Shown here in pieces: positions 44,101 to 55,789 of a stretch of DNA of 64,000 nt. Both the position numbers and the translations under genes were made by a program. Each line of letters opens with the position of its first letter. Positions within the stretch are counted from its first letter, which is position 1. The notes under the pieces are model-generated. The model was given only the letters and a program-made list of their open reading frames with translations, ran no database searches and was not told the DNA's origin. The stretch is from Raffaelea ambrosiae (lineage: Eukaryota; Ascomycota; Sordariomycetes; Ophiostomatales; Ophiostomataceae): the NCBI GenBank assembly GCA_002778195.1, contig PCDI01000001.1, positions 3,364,857-3,428,856 on the forward strand, written 5' to 3'.

Positions 44101-46110
44101 AAACAGGTTTTGAAACAAAGCTTTGTGCGATCTCGTAAGCTGCTGCCACACTTTGGGGAATGAGGCGTAGGGCTCGTAGCGGAGGAAGAGTAGAAGACCC
44201 CAAAGATCTGCAGAAAATGAAAACAAAAAAGAGTTAGAGTGGATGGGTTCCGTCAACACCCCAATACAGCATAAATCAATAGCCTTTTTTTCTTTTTCTC
44301 ACCTTGAACGCCATCTTTGACAGGCGTACCGGTCACACCCCAAGAGTTGATACGCGGGATCACGCGCAGAACAGTCGCCGCATTGGTGACGCCGCTCTCA
44401 ATTTCTTGCGCTTCGTCGAGGCATACCCGCCACCACATGAGCTGCACAAGAGGGGACCGCGGCCGGTGGTACTTGCGTGCATTCCGCCGCGAGCGCTCGG
44501 GCGGGTCGATAGCAAAGTGCAGTTCCCTTGTCAGCTCCTGGTATGTGGTGATGACCACATCTTGTTTGCTCAGTTTCTCCACCATGGCTGCCTCGGCTTT
44601 CTCGTCGGCACAGGCTCCGGCTATTCCGGTGTACACCAAGACGCGCAAATTTGGTGCGTGGCGCTCGAATTCAGAGATCCATTGGTTCTTTAGAGCCGAC
44701 GGTGTCACGATGAGGGTTGCCTCCGTAGGGCGCAGCGAGTGCGACGCCGATGGGTCAGCAGCCGCCACAGCCGCAGATCGCTGTGGGTGCAAGAGGATCA
44801 GAGAGATCATCTCCACGGTTTTGCCCAGACCCATCTCTTCAGATAAAATTCCACCACGGAAACCCTGCTCATTTGCCTCAAAGATCGAGGGGTCCCTTGT
44901 TACAATACCGTACAGCTCGCTGAAAAAGAAGGGATCTCCGTCCACGTCCTTCAACTGCACGAAATGGGACGTGATGGTGGGATCGCTGGGCGGCTGGTAT
45001 GGCACCACTTCAAAGGCTTCATCGGGCGACGGGCAAACACCTTCACGCTGCAGCAACCACTTGACCGCCCGGCGCTGAAAAGGGAAAAGGTCTGCCGTCA
45101 AACCAGGTACCTGAAGCTGGTCACCATCGGGTCCGCTGTCCTTGCTTGGTACATGTGCGGCTTTGTAAAAGTCCTGGGGCGACCAGTTGTCGTTATGCTG
45201 GCCACTCTTCAGCACATTCCCTAGCACACCAGGATAACAGGCTTGCAGCACGACGCGGCGCATCTCCTTCTGTGCCTCCGTGTGCAGGTCGCCGGCGACA
45301 TAGGCACTCACGTTCCAACGGAGCTCCATGTCCACGGCGACCGCGGAGTGTCCGAGGCCTTGGCCGGCACGCAAACTCACATGGGTCCATAAATGGCCCT
45401 GCTCTGAGGTGTGCTCGCCAGTTTTTCCGGCAACCATTATCATCGCCTCTTCCGCCTTTGTTAAATCGCCCAATATATTAGACGGAATACATATGTGCAC
45501 AGGACGACCCTTAGCGCGTCGGGCGAACGTGAATTCGCCATAATGCCCCGGGTATTTGTATGAGAAGTATCTGTTCAGAGGATGCAGATCACTGAGTCCC
45601 CTTAGGCCGTCAATGGTGCGATGGTCAAATGCACCGTCCACTCTGAATGTCTTGCGGACAAGAGTGACATATGTGGCATTTGCCAATGTCCTCTGTCGTT
45701 TTGTCGATGGCTCAGCACTCTTATTGTCCTGGTCAGCATCGCCGGAAAATGGCGCAGCATGATCGTCATGCGCCACATCCCGGAGTTGACGAGCAGCACT
45801 GAAATCCCCATTGCCTGCACGGCAAGTCAGTCGCGCCATGTATTGAAGAGTGTAAGTGTGCCCGCAGACACAGGAAAGAAAGGGAAAATTCATTCCTGTG
45901 GCCTATAGGTGGCGATGTACGACGAACTTCACGGTCGCATCATGCCATGTCCATATTGGGAAACAAGAAGAATAGAGGGAGTGCCCAAAGAGAACGAGAA
46001 CGGAGAGGGGGGTGGAAGATCAGACAGGGCTCACTATTGAGAGGAAGGGCTGCAGAAGAGCCTCCCGGGGCCGCTCTTGATCCCCGGCGGGCCGCGCGAG
46101 ATGAAGCCAT
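41118..46110 (-). CDS. irc20: SNF2-family ATPase with RING finger (Irc20/SHPRH-like E3 ubiquitin ligase)
   Basis: Five exons (46110..46035, 45814..44303, 44207..42426, 42327..41874, 41802..41118) give 1502 aa. The protein combines a DNA-dependent ATPase with a RING E3 and would act in the nucleus in genome maintenance. The ATPase half has GGILSEEMGLGKT (Lys357), LIVTPSALKNQW, WWRVCLDEAQEIES (DEAQ box) and NSWGVTGTPVKDGVQ. A long helical, charged insertion follows. The RING (CVICQSTFTIGVLTVCGHRF and CPMCKRKL, from residue 1139) sits before the helicase C-terminal lobe (GTKTIVFSQ, SSGLNLVNASHVILCEPLLN, ARVHRIGQKQETTVWLYIVD). This order, with the RING between the lobes, is diagnostic of SHPRH/Irc20. 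It is divergently transcribed from mS41. Confidence 0.92.
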
Positions 46111-46770
46111 GGTCGACGAGCCGTTCTGAATGGTGTCCAGGCTGTCGGGAGCGACGGGATAGGCGGGAGGTTGAAGTCGGCAAGATTTGCGGAGGGGAGG
46201 AGGGAAGGAAGAGGGCAGGTGCTTGTATATAAATCGTTATCGAACTTATCGGACATAAACTGGGGCGCGTCCTGCCTAATGGGTAGACGCGCTAACACCG
46301 GCCAGGACCCCACCAGCTGCCTAGCCTGGGCACATCCCACGCAGGGGTCCTACAGCTTAATTGACCCTTGATTGACCCTTGATTGGCCGGAGGTTCATTC
46401 TTCCCTTCCGAACAGATTTTGGCTAACCGCAGCTTCAGTTGGTTTTTTTTGCAGCCGCATCGCGACGACCAAGCACACGACCGGAGACGAAGCGACGCTG
46501 TTGGCTAACAATTGGCCGTGTTTTTGCCCTTTGCTGACATTGCATACTGTTTTCCTACGGCGGCGCATTGCATTTTGCTTTTCTTTGTTGGCTCCTGGCC
46601 TGGAAGGAGGCCATCTAATTGGTACGTCGTAGCAATTGAAGCTTTTTTTTACAGCAGCTCACGATGGATCAATTGATCGACGAGAAGCTGATTTGGGGAG
46701 CTCGCCCCCCTCCCCCATAATTTGGCCCAGCTGACAGGTGCCCCGTGTCTTCTGTGACAGACCACACACC
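46111..46770. promoter_or_regulatory. 660-bp divergent promoter of irc20 and mS41
   Basis: Both start codons face outwards from this stretch. A direct repeat TTGACCCTTGATTG(A/G)CC lies near 46362-46385. No other element was assigned. Confidence 0.45.
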
Positions 46771-47622
46771 ATGAACACCTTACGAATACGGCCCTCGGCC
46801 TGGTGCTCCGTGCTCAATGTGCCCCGGTGGGCAGCAGCCACGGCGATGCCGATCTGCCAGGCCAAGCGAGCGTTCCACCCCCATGCGTCGTCCGACAACC
46901 GCGTTCCGCCCCCGATTCCACTCGTCCCGGACGTCGAGACGTTCCTCTCGGTGATTGGCCGCAACATGAAACAGCACACATCCAAGTTCCCGACGTGGGA
47001 GGCCTTGTTCACTCTGTCCTCGAGCCAGCTCAGAGAGCTCGGCGTTGAGCCGCCACGCGACCGGCGGTACCTGCTCCGGTGGCTCCAGCGGTTCCGGGAG
47101 GGCCGGTTCGGCATTGGTGGAGACTTTCACTACGTGAAGGACGGCGTGGCGGAGCTGCGGGTGGCGGAGACGCCGGACAAGACGGACCCGATTCTGATAC
47201 GCAAGACGGTGGTCAATGTGGCCGTGCGCCCACCGGCCGCAGCACCGGCCGCACCAGCAGCAGAGCCGGCCGAGGCGGCGGAGGCAGCGGAAGCAGCAGA
47301 AGCCGCCGAGGGCACGGAGGGTGCAGAAGCTACGCCGGCAGAGGCAACGCCGGCAGAGTCAGAAGCGATCGACGTGCCGGAGGTCGACCCGAACTTCGAG
47401 CCGGTGCCCGTGCTTGGCTACAAGGTAGCGGGCGCTCGGACAATCAGGGGCCCGTTTGCGCTGCCGCTCAGGAAATTGGCGGGCTCGCGCGTTACGGTGA
47501 CGGAAGGCATGTGGGAGGACAAGCGGGGCCGCAAGATTGACGGTGGTGAGCGTCGGCAGGCCGAAGTGCGGTTCAAGCGGCGGTTGGCGGAGCGGAAGGC
47601 CCGGCGCGAGTCTCAAATGTAG
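46771..47622 (+). CDS. fyv4: Mitochondrial small ribosomal subunit protein mS41 (Fyv4, IGR domain)
   Basis: A single exon of 283 aa. The first ~35 residues are rich in Arg, Ala and Ser without acidic residues, typical of a mitochondrial import sequence. The IGR domain follows: VETFLSVIGRNMKQHTSKFP, then WEALFTLSSSQLRELGVEPP and RDRRYLLRWLQRFREG. That motif defines the Fyv4/mS41 family of mitoribosomal small-subunit proteins. A 50-residue Ala/Glu/Pro-rich repeat linker (EAAEAAEAAEAAEG) separates it from a basic C-terminus. The ORF can be extended upstream only from a GTG codon (46738), so the ATG at 46771 is chosen. Confidence 0.88.
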   Translation: MNTLRIRPSAWCSVLNVPRWAAATAMPICQAKRAFHPHASSDNRVPPPIPLVPDVETFLSVIGRNMKQHTSKFPTWEALFTLSSSQLRELGVEPPRDRRYLLRWLQRFREGRFGIGGDFHYVKDGVAELRVAETPDKTDPILIRKTVVNVAVRPPAAAPAAPAAEPAEAAEAAEAAEAAEGTEGAEATPAEATPAESEAIDVPEVDPNFEPVPVLGYKVAGARTIRGPFALPLRKLAGSRVTVTEGMWEDKRGRKIDGGERRQAEVRFKRRLAERKARRESQM

Positions 47623-49819
47623 AGGAAGAGAGGCAGCAAAGACTTTCTGGGGGGGGGAGGTTCTCTTGCTTTCTGAAAGTCTTCTTTCTTCCTCGTGTCT
47701 TGCTGCCACCTTGTCTCCTCGTAACGACACACATATCACCATCACCCGCGCCATGCTCCGCGCCCACCTGCTCCGACTTTCTTCCTCCTCCCCAGATCTC
47801 GGCCGGCTCGTTGTTTGCCTTGCCCGTCTGGTGTACTTTTACCGACATGAACCGATAAAAATATGTATAGTAAATACCAAAACTCACATGTTGCATAGAT
47901 AAAATACAAAAAACTGGTTGACCATCCTTTCTGGTCTGAAAACTGGCAAAGCCGCCCTTCAAAGCTGTTGTTTCGAGGTGATCGAGGTCTACCCGGCCGC
48001 GGCCATGGGCAGATGGCTCGGTCGAAGGTAGAGAAGATGGGCATTCCGCAAGTTCGAATCGAACAACGCGCATGTCCGCTGCAGGAATCACGGCGACCGA
48101 CAGGGCTGGAACTCCCGAGCGGAGATTACTTTTTTTTTTCGGAACTTCGGGGCATAGTCGGGAACCGATCGCCGAGCTTCCAAGACCAGGGGTTCAATAT
48201 TGGCTTGCTGAACACGTATAGCGTCCAGAGACGGGAAACTAGGAGTAGACAATGTACCTGAAAACAAGTTTCAAAATGAGTTGACGAGGAAATGGGACGG
48301 ACTCGGGAAGTGGGCGGACAATCTCGTACGATACGAATCATTGTCTTCAGTCGGCTTCCGGAGCTTCATTCTCCAATATCAAGAAACGATGTGGGAAAAG
48401 AATGGGAAAGACGGACATGGATTGGACAGAGAAAAGAGAAAACAGAAAACAGGGGTACGAGCATCACTTGGGCGTCATTTGGTTTTGTCCCCTTGCAAGG
48501 AATAGCTGTTGAGCCTCCTGTCTTGTCTACCAACTCCGCAAATCCCACGTAATCTTGCATCAGACGAATTTCCCCTGGGAAAGGTCCGTTTCCTCCAACC
48601 CCCAAGACAGAATATGCACGTCGACGCCGCCGGCCGTCCTGCTGACAACTCTTGCTACTACCGGCGCGGCCAGAACGCGGTCTGTGTGTGAGCAGGTGCC
48701 TTTGTCAAGACGTAAAATCCAATAAATCATGAAGCGTGTGAGGTGCATCTACACCTTCTTTTTCGGTATGCCTTGCTGCCTGGCGTGCACACCATCTCGG
48801 GCTACCTTGCATCTGCTGTCGTCCCACAACGTCGTCACCAAGCCCACCGGCGGCCGTTCTCTCGGATCTTGCTCGTACATACTCGCATCCTGCAGTACCT
48901 TTCCCTGTCTGACGTGACTCTTCCCGGTTCAGGTTTGCCTCCCCCCCTCCCTCTACCGTCCCACCCCTTTGTGTCCCACGCCCCAGTCCTTCCCCCCTTG
49001 TGCATCTCGCTTCTGCCCGGGAAACTCTCCACCACCACGTTCAAATCCACACCCCCGGCGTCCCTAGGACGGAAGATATTGCCACATTCAGGGTCTCGGG
49101 TAGGCCCGCGCAGGAGCTGTCGTGCTTTTCTTAGACGAATAAAAAGAATGTATCCTTTTCCTTTTCGCATACTTGGGGCCGTCGTCGGGGGAGGAGGGGT
49201 AACACAAGGCTTGTCACCCATACAGACAAGACAACAAAAGAGCAAAAGTTTGTCACGGAACCCCGTTTTCAGCACGACCAAACTAGATCCAATATCTGTC
49301 AGGTGTTTCCGAACTTGACCGACGGAAAAAAAAAGAAAGAAAAAAATAGAAAGAAAAAAAAAGGGAAAAAAAAAAGAAAAAAAGAAAAAAAAGCGCGAGG
49401 GTATCACGTCTAATTGTCGACCTTGACCAAATAATGACTGTATGCCTTGCCCTGTGCCTTGCCTTGTGCCTTGCCTTTTTGCCCAGTACCCTCCCGTGTA
49501 CTCGTAAGAAGCGAGGTGAGAGGCAGCCCAATAATAAATAATAACCACCGCACGGTCCAAAACAGAAGGAGATTGCGAGTACAAGGAAGGCTTGGCATTG
49601 ACAATACCGGATGGCATGGGAGATGTATGATTAGTCCCTTTCCGCATTTTCTACGAGGCAACAGGCGTGACGAGACATGATAGGTCGGGGCGAGGAGGGG
49701 GACATAATACTACGACACGCAGGGAGGCAACCGCAATGGAAAACAAGGCTGAGGTGTATGGCATGGCATGGCGTTGTGCATTTCAGTCTGCCAGGCAGAG
49801 AAGCGAGCAGGCGTAAACG

Positions 49820-49823
49820 CGAC

Positions 49824-49855
<32 letters not shown>

Positions 49856-49912
49856 CGACAACGACGACAACGACGACAACGACGACAACGACGACAACGA
49901 CGACGCGACAAC
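49820..49912. repeat. (CGACGACAA)n minisatellite
   Basis: A run of CGA triplets grades into about eight 9-bp CGACGACAA-type units. Confidence 0.9.
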
Positions 49913-51076
49913 GATGACAACAGAAGACAGGCAGGTAAGGTAGACCGAGAAGAGAAACAGGCAAATCGTAAAAACAGCAGCCAACACACACAAAAAAAGA
50001 CAAAACAGCATAATGCAAAAAGTGCAAATATGCGAAACAATGGATGCCTAAAACCCGCCCCCATGACGGCAGAAAGGACGCAGGTAAGCAATTGTTTGAT
50101 CAAGGGGGTAGTTTGATTTGAACAGACCCTGCAAGATCTCTAAGCAGAAAGAAAGAAAAGAACAGGCATATAGCCAGATGCACATTTACACAATACAACG
50201 CATATATGCACACCCCCCCTCCTCCATATTTTTTTTGGTTCCTGCCTCCTCGTAAAGACAACCACTCCAGCTGTGTTCCCTCCCTCCATCTAAGATCGGC
50301 CAGACCGTCGACCGGTACGTCGGAGAAATCGTATTTTATTCCAAAGAACAGGGCAGCGAGTCAAAGGGGGAGGAGAAGAAATGGGACGTTCAGCAGGTCA
50401 ATCTTTGAACGGGCAAAAATCGATGAGTGAGGGGATGACTATGGGGGCATGTGGTTAATGCTGATTTGTGCACGCTCTCTCTATATCTTTTTTCTATAAG
50501 GCAGGCTTTCTTTTTTACATGTCTACTGCAAGCGTGTGTGTGTGCCTGCGGGTGTTTGCTGCTGCGTCTGTCATCCCAAGCTGGGGGGGGGGAGGGGGTG
50601 TTGCCAGTGGGACCCCGTCCCGCCCGCATGGCCAAGGAGTCATCGGGCTTCTTCCCTGTATTACGAGCTGCTCAATAGGATTGTTTCCCGCAGGGGGGCG
50701 GCGCGAGTTGCCTGATTGGGTTGTGTAAATGACACAAAACACAACATATCGTCTGAGTTTTATTGTCTGTGCTGGAGGGGAGGAGGGTGACAGCTTGTGG
50801 GCATTTGACTGTTGTGTTTTGCGTGGCTTGCGTTTTTCTACGCCGGTGTATTGCCCACTTCGGCATGATACACACGCATGTGAGATGTTGCAATGATGTG
50901 ATGTTTTGGGTCTTCAAAAAAGTGACTAACAAACACAACCAGTCAAGTCCTGCAGGGAATGTGGGGTGTGTGGAACTAGGAATCGAGAAAGGGGTGAGGA
51001 AGAGGCGAGGCACCGACGAGAGAAAAGCGAGCCGGCACCGATCGTTGGTTAGTGCTCCTCTTCTCTCACCGGTCTG

Positions 51077-51112
51077 GGGCTCGGGTTCGGGCTCGGGCTC
51101 GGGCTCGGGCGG
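51077..51112. repeat. (GGGCTC)n hexanucleotide repeat
   Basis: About six near-perfect GGGCTC units, inside the gene-free stretch. Confidence 0.9.
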
Positions 51113-51443
51113 TGGATGAATACCGCCGAGACCTCTTTTTTTTCATTATCGGCCCTTGTCTACCGAAGAAAACAATGTATGACCTGTGCGGCGGACGTAT
51201 TGCTCATATTGTCCACGGCAGTTGGTAGCTGCGTTTTTTGAAGGGAGGTATGGGGCTCTTTTTGGTCCGTCTTCTACCCCTTCAGTGCGTTCAACCGAAG
51301 CGAGGCCGTGCATGGAGAAAAGCGCACGTGCGCGCCGATCAGGAACCAGCAGTAAATCCGAGATACGAGAGCACTGAACCAATAGACTTAAAAAGGACAA
51401 GTTTGCCAACGTGAAAGAGGGCTGGCAAAGTAGGGTGTGTGTA

Positions 51444-51474
51444 TGGTGGTGGTGGTGGTGGTGGTGTGTGTGTG
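51444..51474. repeat. (GGT)n followed by (GT)n
   Basis: A GGT trinucleotide tract runs directly into a GT tract. Confidence 0.9.
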
Positions 51475-52814
51475 TATACATATTTTGGTGTAAGTGTGTG
51501 ACATGCATCTTATGTAACTACGGCGGTACATGCAGCTCAGAAGAAATGAGTCAGTATGGACAAGTATGAATACGGCCAGGTGGGCCTGTCACGAGACCAC
51601 CGGGTTCGGGGGGGGGGGACAGGACGCGGCGGACGATCAGATGAGAGACGAGTGCTGGGGCGGAGTAGGACTCCTCGGACCGTCGGACTCGGATATTAGT
51701 CACCCGTCCCCTGGGCTTACTTCTGTGCAAGTACGATCGGGGTGACCTAATGACCGGCGGTGTACTCCCGCCAGGTTCGTTCAAGTGGAACTGTGAGAGG
51801 GGTGGAGGGTGTGTGTGAGTGTGCGATGTGTCCTGTGTCTTGTGCCTGTGTGCAGGTGTCATGAGAAGGGAGGGAGACAAAGGGCAAAGAAATAGTTACT
51901 GCATAGTATGTAGAAGACGAGGGATGTGGCTCGATAGCTTAACGGAGGAGGGCAGGCTAGAGGGGCTTGGCTGGGTCTGGGCCTGTGCAGGATTTAGGCA
52001 GCAGCGTTCTGGTCTTGTGAGGGGAAGAGCATGGTGGTGTGGCAGGTATGGAAAGCGAGAAGGGGGACGAAGGGGGGGGGGAGTGAAGGAGTGAAGCAGG
52101 TCAAGACGGGGGTCTCCCGGAAAATTGGGGGCTGCAAGATAGCATCGATAGCTGTGCAAGTGGGGAAGGTGTGGGTAAGCCGATGAAAGGCACAGAGTCG
52201 CCCACAGGACTGGTATGGCCGGCGGGTTGAGTCTGCGGGAGTTGTGGAGAGTCTGTGGCGTTCCTAGGACTGTGGAGGTTGGCTGCTTGTGAGAGTGTCT
52301 GAAGCACTACATGGCACTTGAAGGGTAAACGAGACATAGGACGAACAGGATAGGCAGCTAATAGCTAGAACCAATAGAGCGAACAAGACTAATAGAGATG
52401 ATGGAGCGTTCTGGCATTGTACTACATAGTATGTAGTTACGCATTATACCTGCCGCCTGCTCCAGTGTCTGGGGAGTTTTGTTCTGTTTTGTTTCTCTAT
52501 TTGTCTTTTTGCCTCTTCATTTTGTTCATCTCCTTTCACGGGTTTCGGGCTTTAGAGACGGGTTTTAAACTAGCAAAGTTGTGCTGTCTTCGCTGGTTCC
52601 AGGCGGCTGGCATCAGAAGATTAGCAAAGAAACCCACCTCCCCCTTCTCCAATCCCCAACCCACCCTGCAACTTCCGGCAGTGAGTCACCGCTACCCACA
52701 CCGTACATGGGCTGCGTTGCAGCGGCTTACAGGCTACATCGAGCACAAGCCGCAAGCCTCGTTTCTCGATCCATCCTTCTGCTTAGCTTGTCCACTTGGG
52801 ATTGGCCCTAAAAG

Positions 52815-52890
52815 TGGTTCTGGGCTGGTTCTGGGTCGGTTCTGGGCTGGTTCTGGTTCAGTCTGCTTCTGGTTCAGTCTGCTTCTGGCT
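52815..52890. repeat. GGTTCTGGGCT / GGTTCAGTCTGCTTCT tandem repeats
   Basis: Two related short units, each repeated head to tail two to four times. Confidence 0.85.
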
Positions 52891-55753
52891 TAGCAATACT
52901 CGCAGTGGTTCCTGCTTGTCCCTCTGTACATAGCAACTAACTAGTTCCTGCCTGCCAGCCACGCCTATCCAAACCTGGCGCCGGTCCACCCCCCCCCCCC
53001 TGGCTCGGTTCCTGTTCTGCGTCCGTGCAGTCCCCTGCTTTACACAGTTCATGTCTTCCTCTGCCGGTCCATCTTCGTCCTGAGAGGTCTTGTGACAATG
53101 CAAATTTAAACATCGGATTCTCACCCTGCGCCTGCGCGAATTTTGCATGCCCGGACGAAATGCCAGGTTCTGCAGTTTCGAGTCGTTTTTGTTCTCTCTG
53201 TGCCGTCTTTCTTTCTTTCTTTTTTTTTTTTTGGTGTGCTTTCATCCTTGGTCCCGGTCTCCGCTTGGCTTCCTTGTGTCCTCAGGCTTCCGTGCCGTCT
53301 GAGCCGTCGGTGTCACTTTCTGGCATGTCTTACTACATAGTATGCAACTACATGGGCTCACTGGCAACTTTTTCCAACAGCCTCTTTCTTGATGCTCCCC
53401 CCTCTGGTTTCCCCAGTCTTGGCCCGTAGTTGTTGCTAGACGTATGCAGACCCTGGCCGGTTTGTTCTCGCAATGATGCCTGCCGGCCAACGTGTGTACT
53501 CGTCCTCCTTCCCATCCCCGTCTTGTATTCCTTGTATCATCTGCTTGGTTGCTCCTCCATCATGCCTCACTCGCAAAAAACGGGCTGTGCTTTGATTACA
53601 AAGCCGGCATTTCTCTTCTTCGCACGTTGCCCTGTGTGTATGCGGTAATTACACTTGGCATCGATTGCTTTCTCGAGCTGCAAAGTACAAAGTAAGACAG
53701 CTCACAATTCCGTGCACTGCCACGCTTCATTTCAGCCAAGTCTGCGTGGTTATCTTTCCTTTTTTTTTTTGTCCCTGCCTACCCTGGTCAATTGAACCTG
53801 ATGCAAGGGTCACAACGACACAATTTGGGGTCAATTGTGTCTTCTCCCCACGTACTCGGCTGTGGGTGCCGTTCTCGTTCCGCAAGGACGCTCCGTCCCT
53901 TGGTCCCTTGGGCGGGTCTCTCTTGTCCGTGGGGCTTTGTTTGTCGGTCGCTTTGGTCGTGATCGTTTTCGTTTTGTCTTGCTCGGGCCTTTCGTTCCAC
54001 ACGTTTGCATGGGCATGGCCGTCTCACGTCTTTCTCTCCATTGTTTAGTCCGTGCTGGAGTGTTTACGCTGCAGCCTGTCGTCTGACACCAAACGCACGT
54101 ATGTTGCACACGCGGAGACAGATTATGTGAGATACAATGGTTGTGCGTCTGTATGGCCAGGCTGTCGTCCAGTTTCAGGCAAAGGAACGTCCGATTAAGG
54201 TTTCCGGGCCCCTTTCCTTCCGGAGAACACAATGCGTCATCGCCTTGGAAGCAAAGACAAAATAATAATAATAAGAAGAAGAAGAAAAAAAAAAAAGTAA
54301 AGAAAATATACCAGGCACATGACAGCCAGTGCATGGTCAGCCGACTTAAAAGAAAGAGGACGATGCATGCATCTTACATGACACTTTTTGCTAGACTGCG
54401 TATTCGTGCCAACCGAAAGAAGAAAGAGGGTAACAATACGCTCGAGAACGAATGGGATCTGGAATAGCCTGGGGGGCTCGGCTTGCACCGAGAGATCCCA
54501 TCCCCGGGATGCGCGAAACCCGAGGGAAAAACAACAGGGTTCGTATGTGTACATAGTATGGGTAAGTATCCAGGTAATATGCGTACTCGTACATGCAAAC
54601 TCGCGAAGCTCGCGTGTAGTTGAGAGTGAGCAAAACGGAGGCTTTCTTTTCGTGCGATCTTACCGAATGCGGAAAGACTGGTTCCAAGCGTGCGCCTTCC
54701 GGGTTTGGTTCCGCTGGATCCCAGTGGGTTTCAGCGCGCGGTGTGGCAGCCAGGGGGCCGTGGCGCAAGCCGCTGCGTCATTCTCTTCCCAAAGAGGCCC
54801 ACTAAAAATTTGGCCGGCTGGCCAGCTCTTCCAGCGTCAGCTAATATTACATAGTACTACCACCCACAATTTTTTTTTTGGCCCGTCTTGCATTTCGCCA
54901 ACCGCCCAGTGAGGCTGCCCAGCCTTGGGGTCGACAGCAAACGGAAAGAGCGATGTAGGTGAGAGACCCACCTGAGAAGGCAGGAGTAGGTGCACGTAGG
55001 AGATTTTGAAAAGAAGAAAAGAAAAAGAGAAAAAAAAGAAAAAAGAGACAAAGGTAGGAAGCAACAGAGCAAAGAGACAAGAAAGTGATGGCAGCGGGAA
55101 TGGCAATACCAAGCAAAAAGGCACTGTATTCGATACGCCAAAACACACAAATCTGGTCTGGCCCACCGAAGGGTGCCGTAAAGTGACCAACCAGCTACAG
55201 CGCGAATGGCCCTTATTCATAATCGATTATTTCTAAGCCTCTTTCTTCTATTCGCTTTTTTCGGGGCCCCTAGAGTTGGGTCAAACGTCGGGGTCCCGCT
55301 CCTTGAGGCGAGGGCGATCCTTGGCCCAGACGCCCACACGGGTTTCTGTGGCTTTCGGTGTACATGGTACCTTTCCACTATGTAACTAGTCGATACGGCG
55401 CTGTGTTATTTTGGTCCCTTGTCTTTGTGTCTTTGGCGCCCATGGTCCTGGCACTATTGTATCTTGTTTCGCCTTTGGAAATCCGATGTCCGTCGTTGTA
55501 TCCATTCGGTCTGTTATTTTGGCCATTCCTGGCTCCTATGGTTCGCCTTTCCCCCGTCTCCGTTTCCGCTTCGTTTTCGTAGTCCTGCTTCCGGTTCCAA
55601 GACGTAATTCCGCTTCGTCGCATTTTACTTCCCCCTTGGATCGAAACCCATCTGGGCCGTTGAACTACGCCAAGACAGGAAGGGTCGGTGTCAAGTAGAA
55701 GAACTGGCGGCGCCAACGGAAGCCTCTCGGCAGTGATTGCCGGAGCCAGGGCA

Positions 55754-55789
55754 CCTGAACAACCTGAACAACCTGAACAACCTGAACAG
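55754..55789. repeat. (CCTGAACAA)4 repeat
   Basis: Four head-to-tail 9-bp units, the last with one change. Confidence 0.95.

Noticed and set aside
48045..48065. TTCGAATC resembling a tRNA box B
   Set aside because: It is part of a small palindrome; no T-stem, anticodon arm or acceptor stem can be drawn around it on either strand.
49631..50027. ORFs made of Ser/Leu or Val runs
   Set aside because: They are translations of the CGACGACAA minisatellite in different frames.
54388..54912. 174-codon ORF in the gene desert
   Set aside because: No similarity to any family I know, no splice partners and no codon pattern; judged random.
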